A stretch of DNA of 64,000 nt from CAZVEE01 sp964625525. GTDB lineage: Bacteria > Pseudomonadota > Alphaproteobacteria > JAJFIK01. A program made the translations under genes and the position numbers. The stretch covers positions 4,151 to 68,150 of the forward strand of contig CAZVEE010000009.1 in assembly GCA_964625525.1 (NCBI GenBank), read 5' to 3'. Below, in pieces: positions 1 to 7,610 of the stretch. A model generated the notes under the pieces. That model searched no databases and was not told where the DNA came from. It worked only from the letters and a program-made list of their open reading frames with translations. Within the stretch, counting starts at the first letter, position 1; each line of letters opens with the position of its first letter.

Positions 1-1935
1 GCCGACCAGATTTTCGATTTCGGTCAGGGTGTCCGTGCCGCCATCGCCATCATCATCGGCGCTACCCGTATCCAGGTTGGCATCCACGGCCGCTGCGGCA
101 TCGGAATAGTCGGCGGTGTCCTCGCCGGCGCCGCCGTCGAGATCGTCATCGCCGGCATTCCCCGAAAGGGTGTCATCACCAGCGTCGCCATCAATATCGT
201 CTTCGCCTTCGCCGCCATTGATGGTGTCGGCGCCATCGTCACCGTTGAGCGTGTCATCGTCGTCACCACCGTCGATGTCATCATCGCCATCGCCGCCGTT
301 GATGGTGTCGTCATCATCGCCACCATCGAGGTCATCATCGCCACTATCGCCGTTGATGGTGTCTTCTCCGTCATCGCCGTCGATATCATCATCTCCGGCG
401 CCACCGTTCAGCTCGTCATCGCCGTCATCACCGGAGATGTCGTCATCGCCAAGACCGCCTTCGACGGTGTCATCGTCTTCACCGCCAACGATCGTGTCGT
501 TGTCGTCGCCACCGTCAATGTCGTCGTCACCGGAGCCACCGTCGATGTCGTCCTCACCGGAGCCACCATCGATGTCGTCGTCCCCTTCCGCCCCGAGGAT
601 GGTGTCATCCCCTGCGCCGCCATCGATGTCGTCGTCGCTCATGCCGCCGTCGATGTCGTCATTGCCGTCATCGCCATTCAGCGTGTCGGATCCATTGCGG
701 CCGTCGATGGCATCGTCGCCGTCACCACCATTGACGGTGTCTTGGCCACCGCCGCCGTTGAGATCATCATCGCCCGTGCCGCCGTTGATCTCATCATCGC
801 CGCCGCCGCCGGAAATGGTGTCGTCGTCGCCTTCGCCGTTCAGAACGTCGTCGCCGTCTTCGCCGTTGATTTCGTCGTCGCCAAGACCGCCGTCGATTTC
901 GTCGTCGCCCTCACCGCCATTGAGGGTGTCGCCCGGGCTGTTCTCGTCACCACCGTCAATGTCATCATCGCCGTCGCCGCCGTCGATCTGATCTTGACCC
1001 GTGCCGCCTTGGATGTCGTCGTCGCCCTCGGCGCCGTTGATCGTGTCATCGCCGTCGCCACCGTCGATCGTATCGTCGCTCATGCCGCCGTCGATGGTGT
1101 CATCCCCGCCGTCGCCATTCAGCGTGTCCTGACCATTGCGGCCATCAATGGAGTCGTCGCCCTCACCGCCATTGACCGTGTCGCTACCACCGCCCGCATT
1201 GATGTCATCCTCGCCGGCCCCGCCGTTGAGCTCGTCATCACCGCCAAGCCCGTCGATGTCGTCGTCGCCGTCATTGCCGTCGATGGTGTTGTCGTCGTCG
1301 TCGCCTTCGAGCGTGTCGTCGAAGTCGGACCCTTCAAGGTTCTCGATACTGGTCAGCGTGTCGCTGCCGCCATCGCCGTCGTCGGTCGCTTCGCCATCAT
1401 CCAGGCTCGCGTCGACACCCGATGCAGCATCGGAGAAATCGGCCGTGTCGTCGCCGTCGCCGCCGTCCACATCATCGTCGCCCGCGCCGCCAGCCACGTC
1501 ATCGTCGCCGTCACCGCCATTCACGTCATCGTTGCCCGCGCCGCCATTCACCGTGTCGTCGCCAGGGCCGCCGAAGGCCGCATCATTGCCGTCGCCGCCA
1601 TTCACCTCATCGTCACCGGTGAAGCCTGCGACCAGGTCATCACCGTCATCCCCGTTGACCTCATCATCGCCGAGACCACCGAAGCCAAAATCATCGCCAT
1701 CGCCGCCGTTGATCTCGTCGTCGCCCGGACCGCCGATGGAGGCGTCATCGCCGTCTTCGCCATTGATCTCGTCATCGCCGAACCCGCCAAGCGAGACATC
1801 ATCCCCGCCGCCCGCGTCGATGGTGTCATTTCCCCACCAGCCATAGCTGAATTCGTCAGCGTCGTTGCCCTGGATCCAATCACCAAACCAAGAGCCAGAA
1901 TTAACATTCCAAAAGCTGAACATGGCCATCCCCAT
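1..1935 (-). CDS. RTX calcium-binding repeat protein, C-terminus cut by window edge
   Basis: The minus-strand frame is open from an ATG at 1935 to base 1 (645 codons, no stop seen), so the C-terminus lies outside the window. After a short aromatic N-terminus (MGMAMFSFWNVNSGSW) nearly the whole protein is GGxGxDxxx-type nonapeptide repeats of the RTX family. Such repeats bind Ca2+ and fold into parallel beta-rolls after type I secretion. Two non-repeat linkers of the DTADFSDA...DTLTSIENLEGS type sit near 1330-1445 and 1-110 and divide the roll into blocks. Alternative starts are ATGs at 1929 and 1923 or a GTG at 1992; no strong Shine-Dalgarno decides between them. No protease, lipase or adhesin domain is visible, so the function is unknown. 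No type I secretion genes are in the window. The long frames on the plus strand here are antisense shadows of the repeats. Confidence 0.85.
   Translation of the reverse strand, partial: MGMAMFSFWNVNSGSWFGDWIQGNDADEFSYGWWGNDTIDAGGGDDVSLGGFGDDEINGEDGDDASIGGPGDDEINGGDGDDFGFGGLGDDEVNGDDGDDLVAGFTGDDEVNGGDGNDAAFGGPGDDTVNGGAGNDDVNGGDGDDDVAGGAGDDDVDGGDGDDTADFSDAASGVDASLDDGEATDDGDGGSDTLTSIENLEGSDFDDTLEGDDDDNTIDGNDGDDDIDGLGGDDELNGGAGEDDINAGGGSDTVNGGEGDDSIDGRNGQDTLNGDGGDDTIDGGMSDDTIDGGDGDDTINGAEGDDDIQGGTGQDQIDGGDGDDDIDGGDENSPGDTLNGGEGDDEIDGGLGDDEINGEDGDDVLNGEGDDDTISGGGGDDEINGGTGDDDLNGGGGQDTVNGGDGDDAIDGRNGSDTLNGDDGNDDIDGGMSDDDIDGGAGDDTILGAEGDDDIDGGSGEDDIDGGSGDDDIDGGDDNDTIVGGEDDDTVEGGLGDDDISGDDGDDELNGGAGDDDIDGDDGEDTINGDSGDDDLDGGDDDDTINGGDGDDDIDGGDDDDTLNGDDGADTINGGEGEDDIDGDAGDDTLSGNAGDDDLDGGAGEDTADYSDAAAAVDANLDTGSADDDGDGGTDTLTEIENLVG
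601..1221 (-). repeat. Internal duplication inside the RTX gene, 441-bp period
   Basis: The stretch near 601-780 recurs near 1042-1221, displaced by 441 bp (147 codons, in frame). Both copies encode the same order of unusual units: an SIDGRNGQDTLN-like block, then a GGMSDDTIDGG-like block, then an INGAEGDDDI-like block. This means a multi-unit module was duplicated, not only single nonapeptides. The ends are approximate because the flanks are also repetitive. Confidence 0.6.
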
Positions 1936-2362
1936 ACTACTGATGCGCGCAAGACCGCCGGCGGGCCGCCCCGGTCTTGGAGGTAAATTCACTGGTTTGG
2001 GGGGTGCCCAGACACTCCGCCCCAATTACAGCAAGGCAATACTTGCAGGCTCACGGTTCGTCAATTGCAAGAATGGCCGAGCGCACGGCAACTTAGGGGG
2101 TAGAACGTTCGCAAAAGATTAAATTTCCAATGTCTTTTGAAGGCCTTGGTTGTGTGATTTTCCAAGGCGGATAACACGCGAAAAATGCGCATATCGATGC
2201 TGGACCACAACTTAAGGACAGGATTCTTACCGGGACTCGGCTTGCTGTTCGGTTAGGAAAGACCGCATTTGACGAGAAAATACGCTCAAACTGTACGAGC
2301 GAAAGTCGAAAAAGACGACGGCCGGTCAGCGATTCGCCACCGGCCGTCTGGCATCGCATGGC
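1936..2362. other. Intergenic region upstream of the RTX gene
   Basis: About 430 bp with no credible gene. It is less GC-rich than its surroundings and must hold the promoter of the leftward RTX gene. A 7-bp perfect inverted repeat (gccttgg at 2143-2149, ccaaggc at 2162-2168) could be an operator, but nothing identifies the regulator. The terminator of the DoxX-like gene occupies the right end. Confidence 0.5.
2309..2348 (-). terminator. Rho-independent terminator of the DoxX-like gene
   Basis: A perfect 10-bp stem (gacggccggt at 2317-2326, accggccgtc at 2339-2348) with a 12-nt loop is followed on the minus strand, three bases on, by a run of T (A run at 2309-2313 on the plus strand). It lies directly after the stop codon at 2363. 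Confidence 0.8.
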
Positions 2363-2761
2363 TCAGTCACGGCCACCAAGACTGAGCAGCGTGTCGTCCT
2401 TGCGCATCAGGAACAACGCGATCAGAGCCGCCAGGGTCGGCACTGCCGCCCAGAAGAGGATGTTAGGATCCTGCGCCGGGGTCAGAAGCTGCTGCCAGGT
2501 GGACAGGGTCGACACACCGTGCATCAGCATCACACCGCCATAGCTGATGGTCTTGACCAGGCCGAGCAAGAACAGCAGCACGAGCAAGGCCTGCAAGCCG
2601 CCCAGGATGTAAGAGCCCAGTTCCGGCAGATCTTCGAAGAAGTAGTATGTCGCGAAAACATTGGCGGTGGCCTCCGGCGCCAAGAACTTGGCCGCGATCC
2701 AGGGGAGCAGAAACAGCACCACCGACACCCGAATCAGCAGCAGACCAATTTTCTGATTCAT
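2363..2761 (-). CDS. DoxX-like small integral membrane protein
   Basis: 132 residues and mostly hydrophobic, with about four predicted membrane spans (roughly residues 6-24, 50-70, 74-90 and 103-122). An AKFLAPEATANVFATYY-like loop after helix 1 resembles DoxX/DoxX-like proteins. The family includes quinone-linked and thiosulfate-related membrane subunits, but most members are uncharacterised, so no reaction is assigned. The ATG at 2761 is preceded by a GGAAGGA Shine-Dalgarno. It is a single-gene unit closed by its own terminator. Confidence 0.7.
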   Translation of the reverse strand: MNQKIGLLLIRVSVVLFLLPWIAAKFLAPEATANVFATYYFFEDLPELGSYILGGLQALLVLLFLLGLVKTISYGGVMLMHGVSTLSTWQQLLTPAQDPNILFWAAVPTLAALIALFLMRKDDTLLSLGGRD

Positions 2762-2804
2762 TTCATCTTCATCCTTCCATGTGCGCGGCAGCTTGAAACT
2801 TCAT

Positions 2805-3740
2805 TCAACTTTGTTGCTCAGCCTTGTCAACAACAGCTCGCAAAGCCCCGGCGAGCACGGCCGTGACAATGGCTTCATTAATCTCGGTAAACTTCGCACG
2901 GACCGCTTCACCGGCCTGGGGCGCAACACTCTCCGCGAGCTTCTCAGGAAAATAATAGATTTCAAAGGCGAGGAACCCTGCAAGCAGCGGCAAGACTACC
3001 CAAAGAAGCGGTATTGTCCCGAGGCCCCCCATTGCCAACAGCGCCAGGAGGGCCTTACCGATCGCTGTTTTGACTAAGAACGCAATACCACCACTCTTGA
3101 TCAAGCCAATGATGAGTGACTGGAGCGCGTGGGATGCAATCACTTTTGACACGGCCGATTTGATCACTGCCGCAAGCGCGGCCTTGCCAGCCGCAGTTGA
3201 CATCACCTTGGCAACGCTCGTCATCAGGGTTTTACCTGCAGCGCTTCCCATAAAACGTTGGATCTGATCTGACGCTGCATCAAGTATCTGACCGCCAGGC
3301 GATGTAATCGATTTCAGTTGACGGATCGCCTCTTGGTCCCGCAACAGATGGTCCAGTGAGGCGCTCACGCCACCTCGCACCCCGTCTTCAACGCCGCTTT
3401 CGCTCAAGGCACGCTCTATTCCCGCTTCAAGCGCATCAATGGCAATGCGGGATTGATAAAAAGCTGTCACAGCGTCTTGTACGGCAGACAGCGCCTTCTC
3501 CGTGACGTAGCTTTCAACCCTGTGACCATTGAAAGTATCTTCCTGCATGAAAGCGATGAGTACTTCTGCATAGGTGCTGGATACATCAGGATCATATCTT
3601 CGGCCGCCGGAAATAAATGTAACCGTGTCGGCCGATGAAAGGCTGCGAATACGTCCATCCACAGCTCGTTCCACCTGATTGATCAGTATATCCCGATGCG
3701 GTTCCAAAGCCGCCGCAACACGGTCAACAAATGCACTCAT
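2805..3740 (-). CDS. Hypothetical membrane-associated protein
   Basis: 311 residues, not recognised. The first ~200 residues look soluble and helical, with alternating charged and alanine-rich segments. Residues ~205-270 are strongly hydrophobic (LIIGLIKSGGIAFLV, then a PLLWVVLPLLAGFLAF segment), compatible with two or three membrane spans, and a short charged C-terminal tail follows. No signal peptide is present, so the soluble part is probably cytoplasmic. The ATG at 3740 has a G-rich Shine-Dalgarno. A perfect 12-bp palindrome lies just upstream and may control the gene. Base composition is somewhat less GC-rich than that of its neighbours, which could mean acquisition. Confidence 0.65.
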   Translation of the reverse strand: MSAFVDRVAAALEPHRDILINQVERAVDGRIRSLSSADTVTFISGGRRYDPDVSSTYAEVLIAFMQEDTFNGHRVESYVTEKALSAVQDAVTAFYQSRIAIDALEAGIERALSESGVEDGVRGGVSASLDHLLRDQEAIRQLKSITSPGGQILDAASDQIQRFMGSAAGKTLMTSVAKVMSTAAGKAALAAVIKSAVSKVIASHALQSLIIGLIKSGGIAFLVKTAIGKALLALLAMGGLGTIPLLWVVLPLLAGFLAFEIYYFPEKLAESVAPQAGEAVRAKFTEINEAIVTAVLAGALRAVVDKAEQQS

Positions 3741-3751
3741 GGCTTCCCCCC

Positions 3752-3784
3752 CCTGAGAGAATTATGACTTAGAATTCTCTCAGG
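3752..3784 (-). promoter_or_regulatory. Perfect 12-bp inverted repeat in front of a start codon
   Basis: cctgagagaatt (3752-3763) and aattctctcagg (3773-3784) are exact reverse complements separated by 9 nt. The element starts 11 bp upstream of the ATG at 3740, directly next to the likely Shine-Dalgarno. It could be a dyad operator for a dimeric repressor, or a leader hairpin in the mRNA that affects ribosome access. It is not followed by a T-run, so a terminator is unlikely. Confidence 0.6.
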
Positions 3785-3830
3785 AGTACGGGAAGATCGT
3801 CAAGCTGCTCCGCACTGATATTTTATCAGT

Positions 3831-5345
3831 TTACGGACCAGTCGCGATGAACAGGCGCATGTCTTCGGACAGCTGGCGCAGAGATTGTTCGTGCACATAC
3901 ATCATGTGCCCGGCCTCGTAATAGGCCATGGTCACCCGATCCGGATCGATCCCGTTGGCGGCCATGGTGGTCTCGACAGGGTAAAAGGGCGTGGCCAGAT
4001 CGTAATAGCCATTGGCGACGAAGACGCGGAAGTCCCGGTTCTCCCGCATGGCCCGACCCAGATGCGGCGCAGTGTTGACAAAGCGCTGGGTGCCGTCGTC
4101 CCCCCATTCCCAGGCGCGGTTGACCTGGCGGCTCAGGACCTCATAGCGCCGGCCCATGTCAACTTCGAGCTCACGGGTCAGATAGTCGAGAATACTGGTG
4201 ACGTAAGCGCCGGTAATGCCGTAGGCGGACGGATCGGCGTCGAAACGCTCGCCCGCTTCGTCCTCGTCGCGGCCTGTATAGCGACTATCGAACCGGCCGA
4301 CGCTCAGGCCCTCATCGCGCAGCACCTCTTTCATGAAGCGAAAAGCGTCGATGCGCAGGTCCGTGCGCTCAAGATACACCGGCGACAGACCGGTGAAATA
4401 GGACAGCCGCTCAATCACAGCGGCCCGCTCGGCCTCGTCCATGCGGCTGCCGCGATAGAGCGCCAGCAGATACTCATTGCCGGCGAACGCGCGCGCCTCG
4501 TCCAGGAAATCCTCAAGCCGCTCGGGCTTGTTCTCGACTTTATCGTGGTACCAGGCGGTGGCCGCATAGGTGGGCAGAAAGCCCACATGGGGCATGATAT
4601 TGCCGCCGCGGAAGCGGTTATGCTGGAAATCCAGGATCGTGGAAATCAGCAGCACGCCGTTCAGGTCTACACGATTGTAAGAGCGGGTCAGTTCATGGAC
4701 GAGCTGCGCCGCCCGCGTGGTGCCATAGCTTTCGCCCGCCACATAGCGCGGCGAGTTCCACCGGCCGGTCTCGGTGATATAAAGACGGATGAAATCGGCG
4801 ATCGAGGCCGCATCCTCGTGCAGGCCCCAATACACTTCCGGGTTCTGATCTCCCAGCGCCCGGCTATAGCCTGTCCCCACCGGATCGATGAACACCAGGT
4901 CGGTCACATCGAGCAGGCTGTAGGGATTGTCCACGATGTCATAGGGCGGCGCGCCGGCCCCTTCACCGTCGGACGGTACATCGATGCGCCGGGGACCGAA
5001 GACCCCCATATGCAGCCAGAGCGACGCCGAGCCCGGGCCACCATTGAACACGAAGGTCAGCGGCCGGGTGCGCGGATCATCCACCCCATCCAGCGTATAG
5101 GCGACCGAGAAGATGCTGGCTTCCGGCACCCCGTCATCGCTTTTCAGGAACGTCTCCCCCGCCACAACTGTGTAGCTCAGTGTACGTCCATTCACGAGCG
5201 CCTGGCGGGTGACCTCAAAGCGCGCCGGCTCGTCGATACTGTCGGCCGCGTCGGCCTCCTGCGCCTGGGCCGGCGGCACCAGTGCCAGCATCACGATCCC
5301 AAGCCCGAACACAAGCGTTCGCAAACCATATCCCACTCTCATCAT
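3831..5345 (-). CDS. Serine carboxypeptidase-like protein, peptidase family S10
   Basis: 504 residues from the ATG at 5345, which is favoured over the upstream TTG at 5366 because GGAGGT sits 6 nt before it. A signal peptide (residues ~1-31, ending PPAQAQ) sends it to the periplasm. The catalytic serine is in GESYGTTR (~residue 204). The other triad members are the Asp in GYYDLATPF (~445) and the His in EAGHMMYV (~478). An oxyanion-type FNGGPGSAS block lies near residue 100. This is the standard S10 alpha/beta-hydrolase layout, which removes C-terminal residues from peptides at acidic pH in characterised members. The start lies 17 bp after the stop of the radical SAM gene, so the two are probably co-transcribed. 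Confidence 0.9.
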   Translation of the reverse strand: MMRVGYGLRTLVFGLGIVMLALVPPAQAQEADAADSIDEPARFEVTRQALVNGRTLSYTVVAGETFLKSDDGVPEASIFSVAYTLDGVDDPRTRPLTFVFNGGPGSASLWLHMGVFGPRRIDVPSDGEGAGAPPYDIVDNPYSLLDVTDLVFIDPVGTGYSRALGDQNPEVYWGLHEDAASIADFIRLYITETGRWNSPRYVAGESYGTTRAAQLVHELTRSYNRVDLNGVLLISTILDFQHNRFRGGNIMPHVGFLPTYAATAWYHDKVENKPERLEDFLDEARAFAGNEYLLALYRGSRMDEAERAAVIERLSYFTGLSPVYLERTDLRIDAFRFMKEVLRDEGLSVGRFDSRYTGRDEDEAGERFDADPSAYGITGAYVTSILDYLTRELEVDMGRRYEVLSRQVNRAWEWGDDGTQRFVNTAPHLGRAMRENRDFRVFVANGYYDLATPFYPVETTMAANGIDPDRVTMAYYEAGHMMYVHEQSLRQLSEDMRLFIATGP

Positions 5346-5362
5346 CACCCAACCTCCCGTGG

Positions 5363-6430
5363 TCAATCCGTCTTTCCCCCAGTGTGGGCGGCACCCCGCC
5401 GCCCGGCAAGGCGCTGGCTGCGCAAATCGCGCAGGACCGGCCCCATCGTCTCTTCAAAAAACGCATCACAGCCCAGACACAAATTCGCGTAGTCCCGACC
5501 GGTGGGATCGTGCCCATGCGACCGCGCTTCGTAATCGGCGACACTCCAGCCGAGCGTCTCGCCCATGCGCTGCGGCTCACCCGCATTGATGGCCTCAAAG
5601 ACCGGATGCCCGCGCAGGCTGTCCAAGATCGCCTCCAACGGCTCTTCCGCGACGCTGCCGAGCGGCAGTTTCGTCTTCAGGCAGCAGGGATAGAGCGACC
5701 CGTCGGGCTCCAGGGCCACTTCCGCCCCGCGTTCCCCTTTATTCAAAAAGCGCCAGCCGCCGGACTGGCGGGCGCAGAAATTGGTCTCCATCCCCGCTTG
5801 CGAGAGGCCATTGGCCCAGGCACGCCCGCGTGGCCATAACTCGCCAATCCAGCTGCCCGGTTCTGCGCCCATAAGGTTGAAAAACGGCCCGTCCTCGTCG
5901 AGCCAGGCCCGCCCCTTCGATTGGCTGGACAGCCCGACCCGCTCTGCCCCCAGCTCCGTGAAAATGCCGTCGAGTTTATCGGCAAGCCCGCGCTTGCGAT
6001 CACCTTCCATGCCCACATGATAATCGTCAAAGCCCGCACAGTTTACGAGCCAGACACCCCGCTCCAACAGCTCCCGCGCGAGAGCCTCGGTCACCAGATC
6101 TCCAGTGGTTTGCACAACGATGCGCACACCGCCTGGGCCGTATTTGGCCCGCAGCAGGTCGATCACCGGATAGAGCACTCGCGTGCGCACCGGCTCCAGC
6201 AACGGCTCACCGCCAGCCAGAATCACGCGGCCGATATGGGGGTGGGGATCGCCAGGCACGCGGTAGGTCATGGTCTCGGGCAGATTGGCGACAATGGCGG
6301 GAAAATGTGCTTCCGCCTCGGCCACCACCGCCTCCAGATCCCCGCGCACATAAGGCCGAAAGCGGTTGTCATAACAGTGCACGCAGCGCCGATGACAGGC
6401 CCAGCACATGACGTAGTAGATCGACTCCAT
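5363..6430 (-). CDS. Radical SAM protein with SPASM-like C-terminal cysteines
   Basis: 355 residues from the ATG at 6430, preceded by GGGAGCGAG; an upstream extension to 6475 is possible but has no better signal. The CxxxCxxC cluster motif is C12-x3-C16-x2-C19 (CHRRCVHC), followed by an AGGEPLL SAM-binding segment. C-terminal YPCC (~residue 250) and CLGC (~320) resemble the auxiliary-cluster (SPASM/twitch) ligands of enzymes that modify peptides or proteins. The substrate is unknown. The stop codon is 17 bp from the start of the S10 carboxypeptidase, suggesting one transcript. No obvious small precursor peptide was found nearby. Confidence 0.85.
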   Translation of the reverse strand: MESIYYVMCWACHRRCVHCYDNRFRPYVRGDLEAVVAEAEAHFPAIVANLPETMTYRVPGDPHPHIGRVILAGGEPLLEPVRTRVLYPVIDLLRAKYGPGGVRIVVQTTGDLVTEALARELLERGVWLVNCAGFDDYHVGMEGDRKRGLADKLDGIFTELGAERVGLSSQSKGRAWLDEDGPFFNLMGAEPGSWIGELWPRGRAWANGLSQAGMETNFCARQSGGWRFLNKGERGAEVALEPDGSLYPCCLKTKLPLGSVAEEPLEAILDSLRGHPVFEAINAGEPQRMGETLGWSVADYEARSHGHDPTGRDYANLCLGCDAFFEETMGPVLRDLRSQRLAGRRGAAHTGGKTD

Positions 6431-6609
6431 CTCTCGCTCCCGACTGCAAACCACCCCCCCAGTGTGGCACGCCACGCCAGCCGGGGCATCCGCGATCCCA
6501 CCTGCCTCCTCAGAATGACCCCAGCCGGGGGACTTGCGTTTGCGAGTGTTTCCGGGAACGCTTGTGTGTCACGCAACCCAGGGGGACAACTTCACAAGGG
6601 GACGAGACC

Positions 6610-7218
6610 ATGAGCGAGGGGGACGCACGCTCACCGGCTTCCGAACAGACGCCACAAACGCCGGTGACCATCGGGGCCCATGACGGCCAGCTCTGGATCC
6701 GGCTCACCTGGCTTTCTATCGGTGCGGTGGGGCTTGCCGGGGTCGGCGCGTTTTTCGCCGCACGGGGACTCAGCGCCGGTAAGATCGACACGGGCGCGGT
6801 GGGAGCAGTGCTGTTGTTCGCGGCGGCGATTTTCTTCATTGCCGCGGCGGAGGCCTACGACCAGATCGGCAAATGCCGCCGTGCCCTCAGCCTTGATGAC
6901 AAGGGCCTGTTTGATCGGCGCAGCATGCGCCGGCCGCTGCCTTGGTCAGCGGTGGAGCGAGCGGAGCTGCGCCGCCATGACGGCCGGGTGGTGGAATTGG
7001 GCGTTTGGGCGAAAGACGCCGAGACTTATGCGCGCCCTATGCCGCTGGCTGGTTATTTCGGTCTGGTCCCGCTGGCGCGACTGCTGGTGGAGAACCGCGA
7101 AACCATGGCCCCCATCGCCGTCGATCTCGATGCCCTTAAGAGCGGCCAGGATCACGTGATCGCGGCGGTCGAACAGCATGTGGGCGCCCCGGCTGAGACC
7201 GCATCGCACACCACCTGA
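6610..7218 (+). CDS. Hypothetical membrane protein with C-terminal cytosolic domain
   Basis: 202 residues from the ATG at 6610, after GGGGACGAG. A Pro/Thr/Ser-rich N-terminal tail is followed by two membrane spans (~31-53 and ~60-80). The ~120-residue soluble domain has an RALSLDDKGLFDRRS...LPWSAVERAEL pattern, similar in outline to small PH-like membrane-anchored domains (two strands, LPW, then a helix). The family is not recognised with confidence. It diverges from the radical SAM gene. Confidence 0.7.
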   Translation: MSEGDARSPASEQTPQTPVTIGAHDGQLWIRLTWLSIGAVGLAGVGAFFAARGLSAGKIDTGAVGAVLLFAAAIFFIAAAEAYDQIGKCRRALSLDDKGLFDRRSMRRPLPWSAVERAELRRHDGRVVELGVWAKDAETYARPMPLAGYFGLVPLARLLVENRETMAPIAVDLDALKSGQDHVIAAVEQHVGAPAETASHTT

Positions 7219-7610
7219 CGGCTTGGTGATCAGCCCTCTGTGCTTCATCCAGTTTGCGGATCTCGGGCCCCACAGGGTCCAGCCCTCCCCTCGCGCCGCC
7301 TGCTGGCGCGAGGCCGTTGCCGCGACCGCCACCCAGACGCCGCTTTTGCGAGTAGTGGATCAAGCCCAATTTGTTCCTTTTTGGTGCATTTGGACTCGCC
7401 AAATGGCGACCCCTTTGCTAACACTCTTGTTAGGTTTCACCACCTGACGCTGTTGAGATCTGAGCTGCACGGTCATTGATGCGGATTGAAAGTTAAGGTC
7501 GAGATGACCTTCCTTCGCTGCAAAGATCTCTGTTCAGTCTCAAGATCAGCCGCAGGCGGTTTTTATAGTTATCGAGTACATCTTATAAATGTAGAGGCTG
7601 GGGCAACATC
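7219..7610. other. Leader region of the second RTX gene with two inverted repeats
   Basis: About 390 bp without a credible gene. Two dyads are present: catttgg (7387-7393) with ccaaatg (7399-7405), and ctaac (7418-7422) with gttag (7429-7433). Their closeness suggests a regulatory region rather than a terminator, because no T-run follows. The last 60 bp before the ATG at 7611 are AT-rich. Confidence 0.45.

Noticed and set aside
1..1900. Tandem DNA repeats resembling a CRISPR-like or satellite array
   Set aside because: The period is 27 bp with coding-type variation and no unique spacers; it is the RTX protein repeat.
116..1986. Long plus-strand frames rich in SSSPSPP or in VDxVVAxAAVD repeats
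   Set aside because: They are antisense to the GGxGxD repeats; the repeat codons keep all frames free of stops. The minus-strand RTX frame explains the DNA fully.
3885..5492. 535-codon plus-strand frame
   Set aside because: It is antisense to the S10 peptidase, with His/Arg-rich low-similarity content typical of shadow frames in GC-rich DNA.
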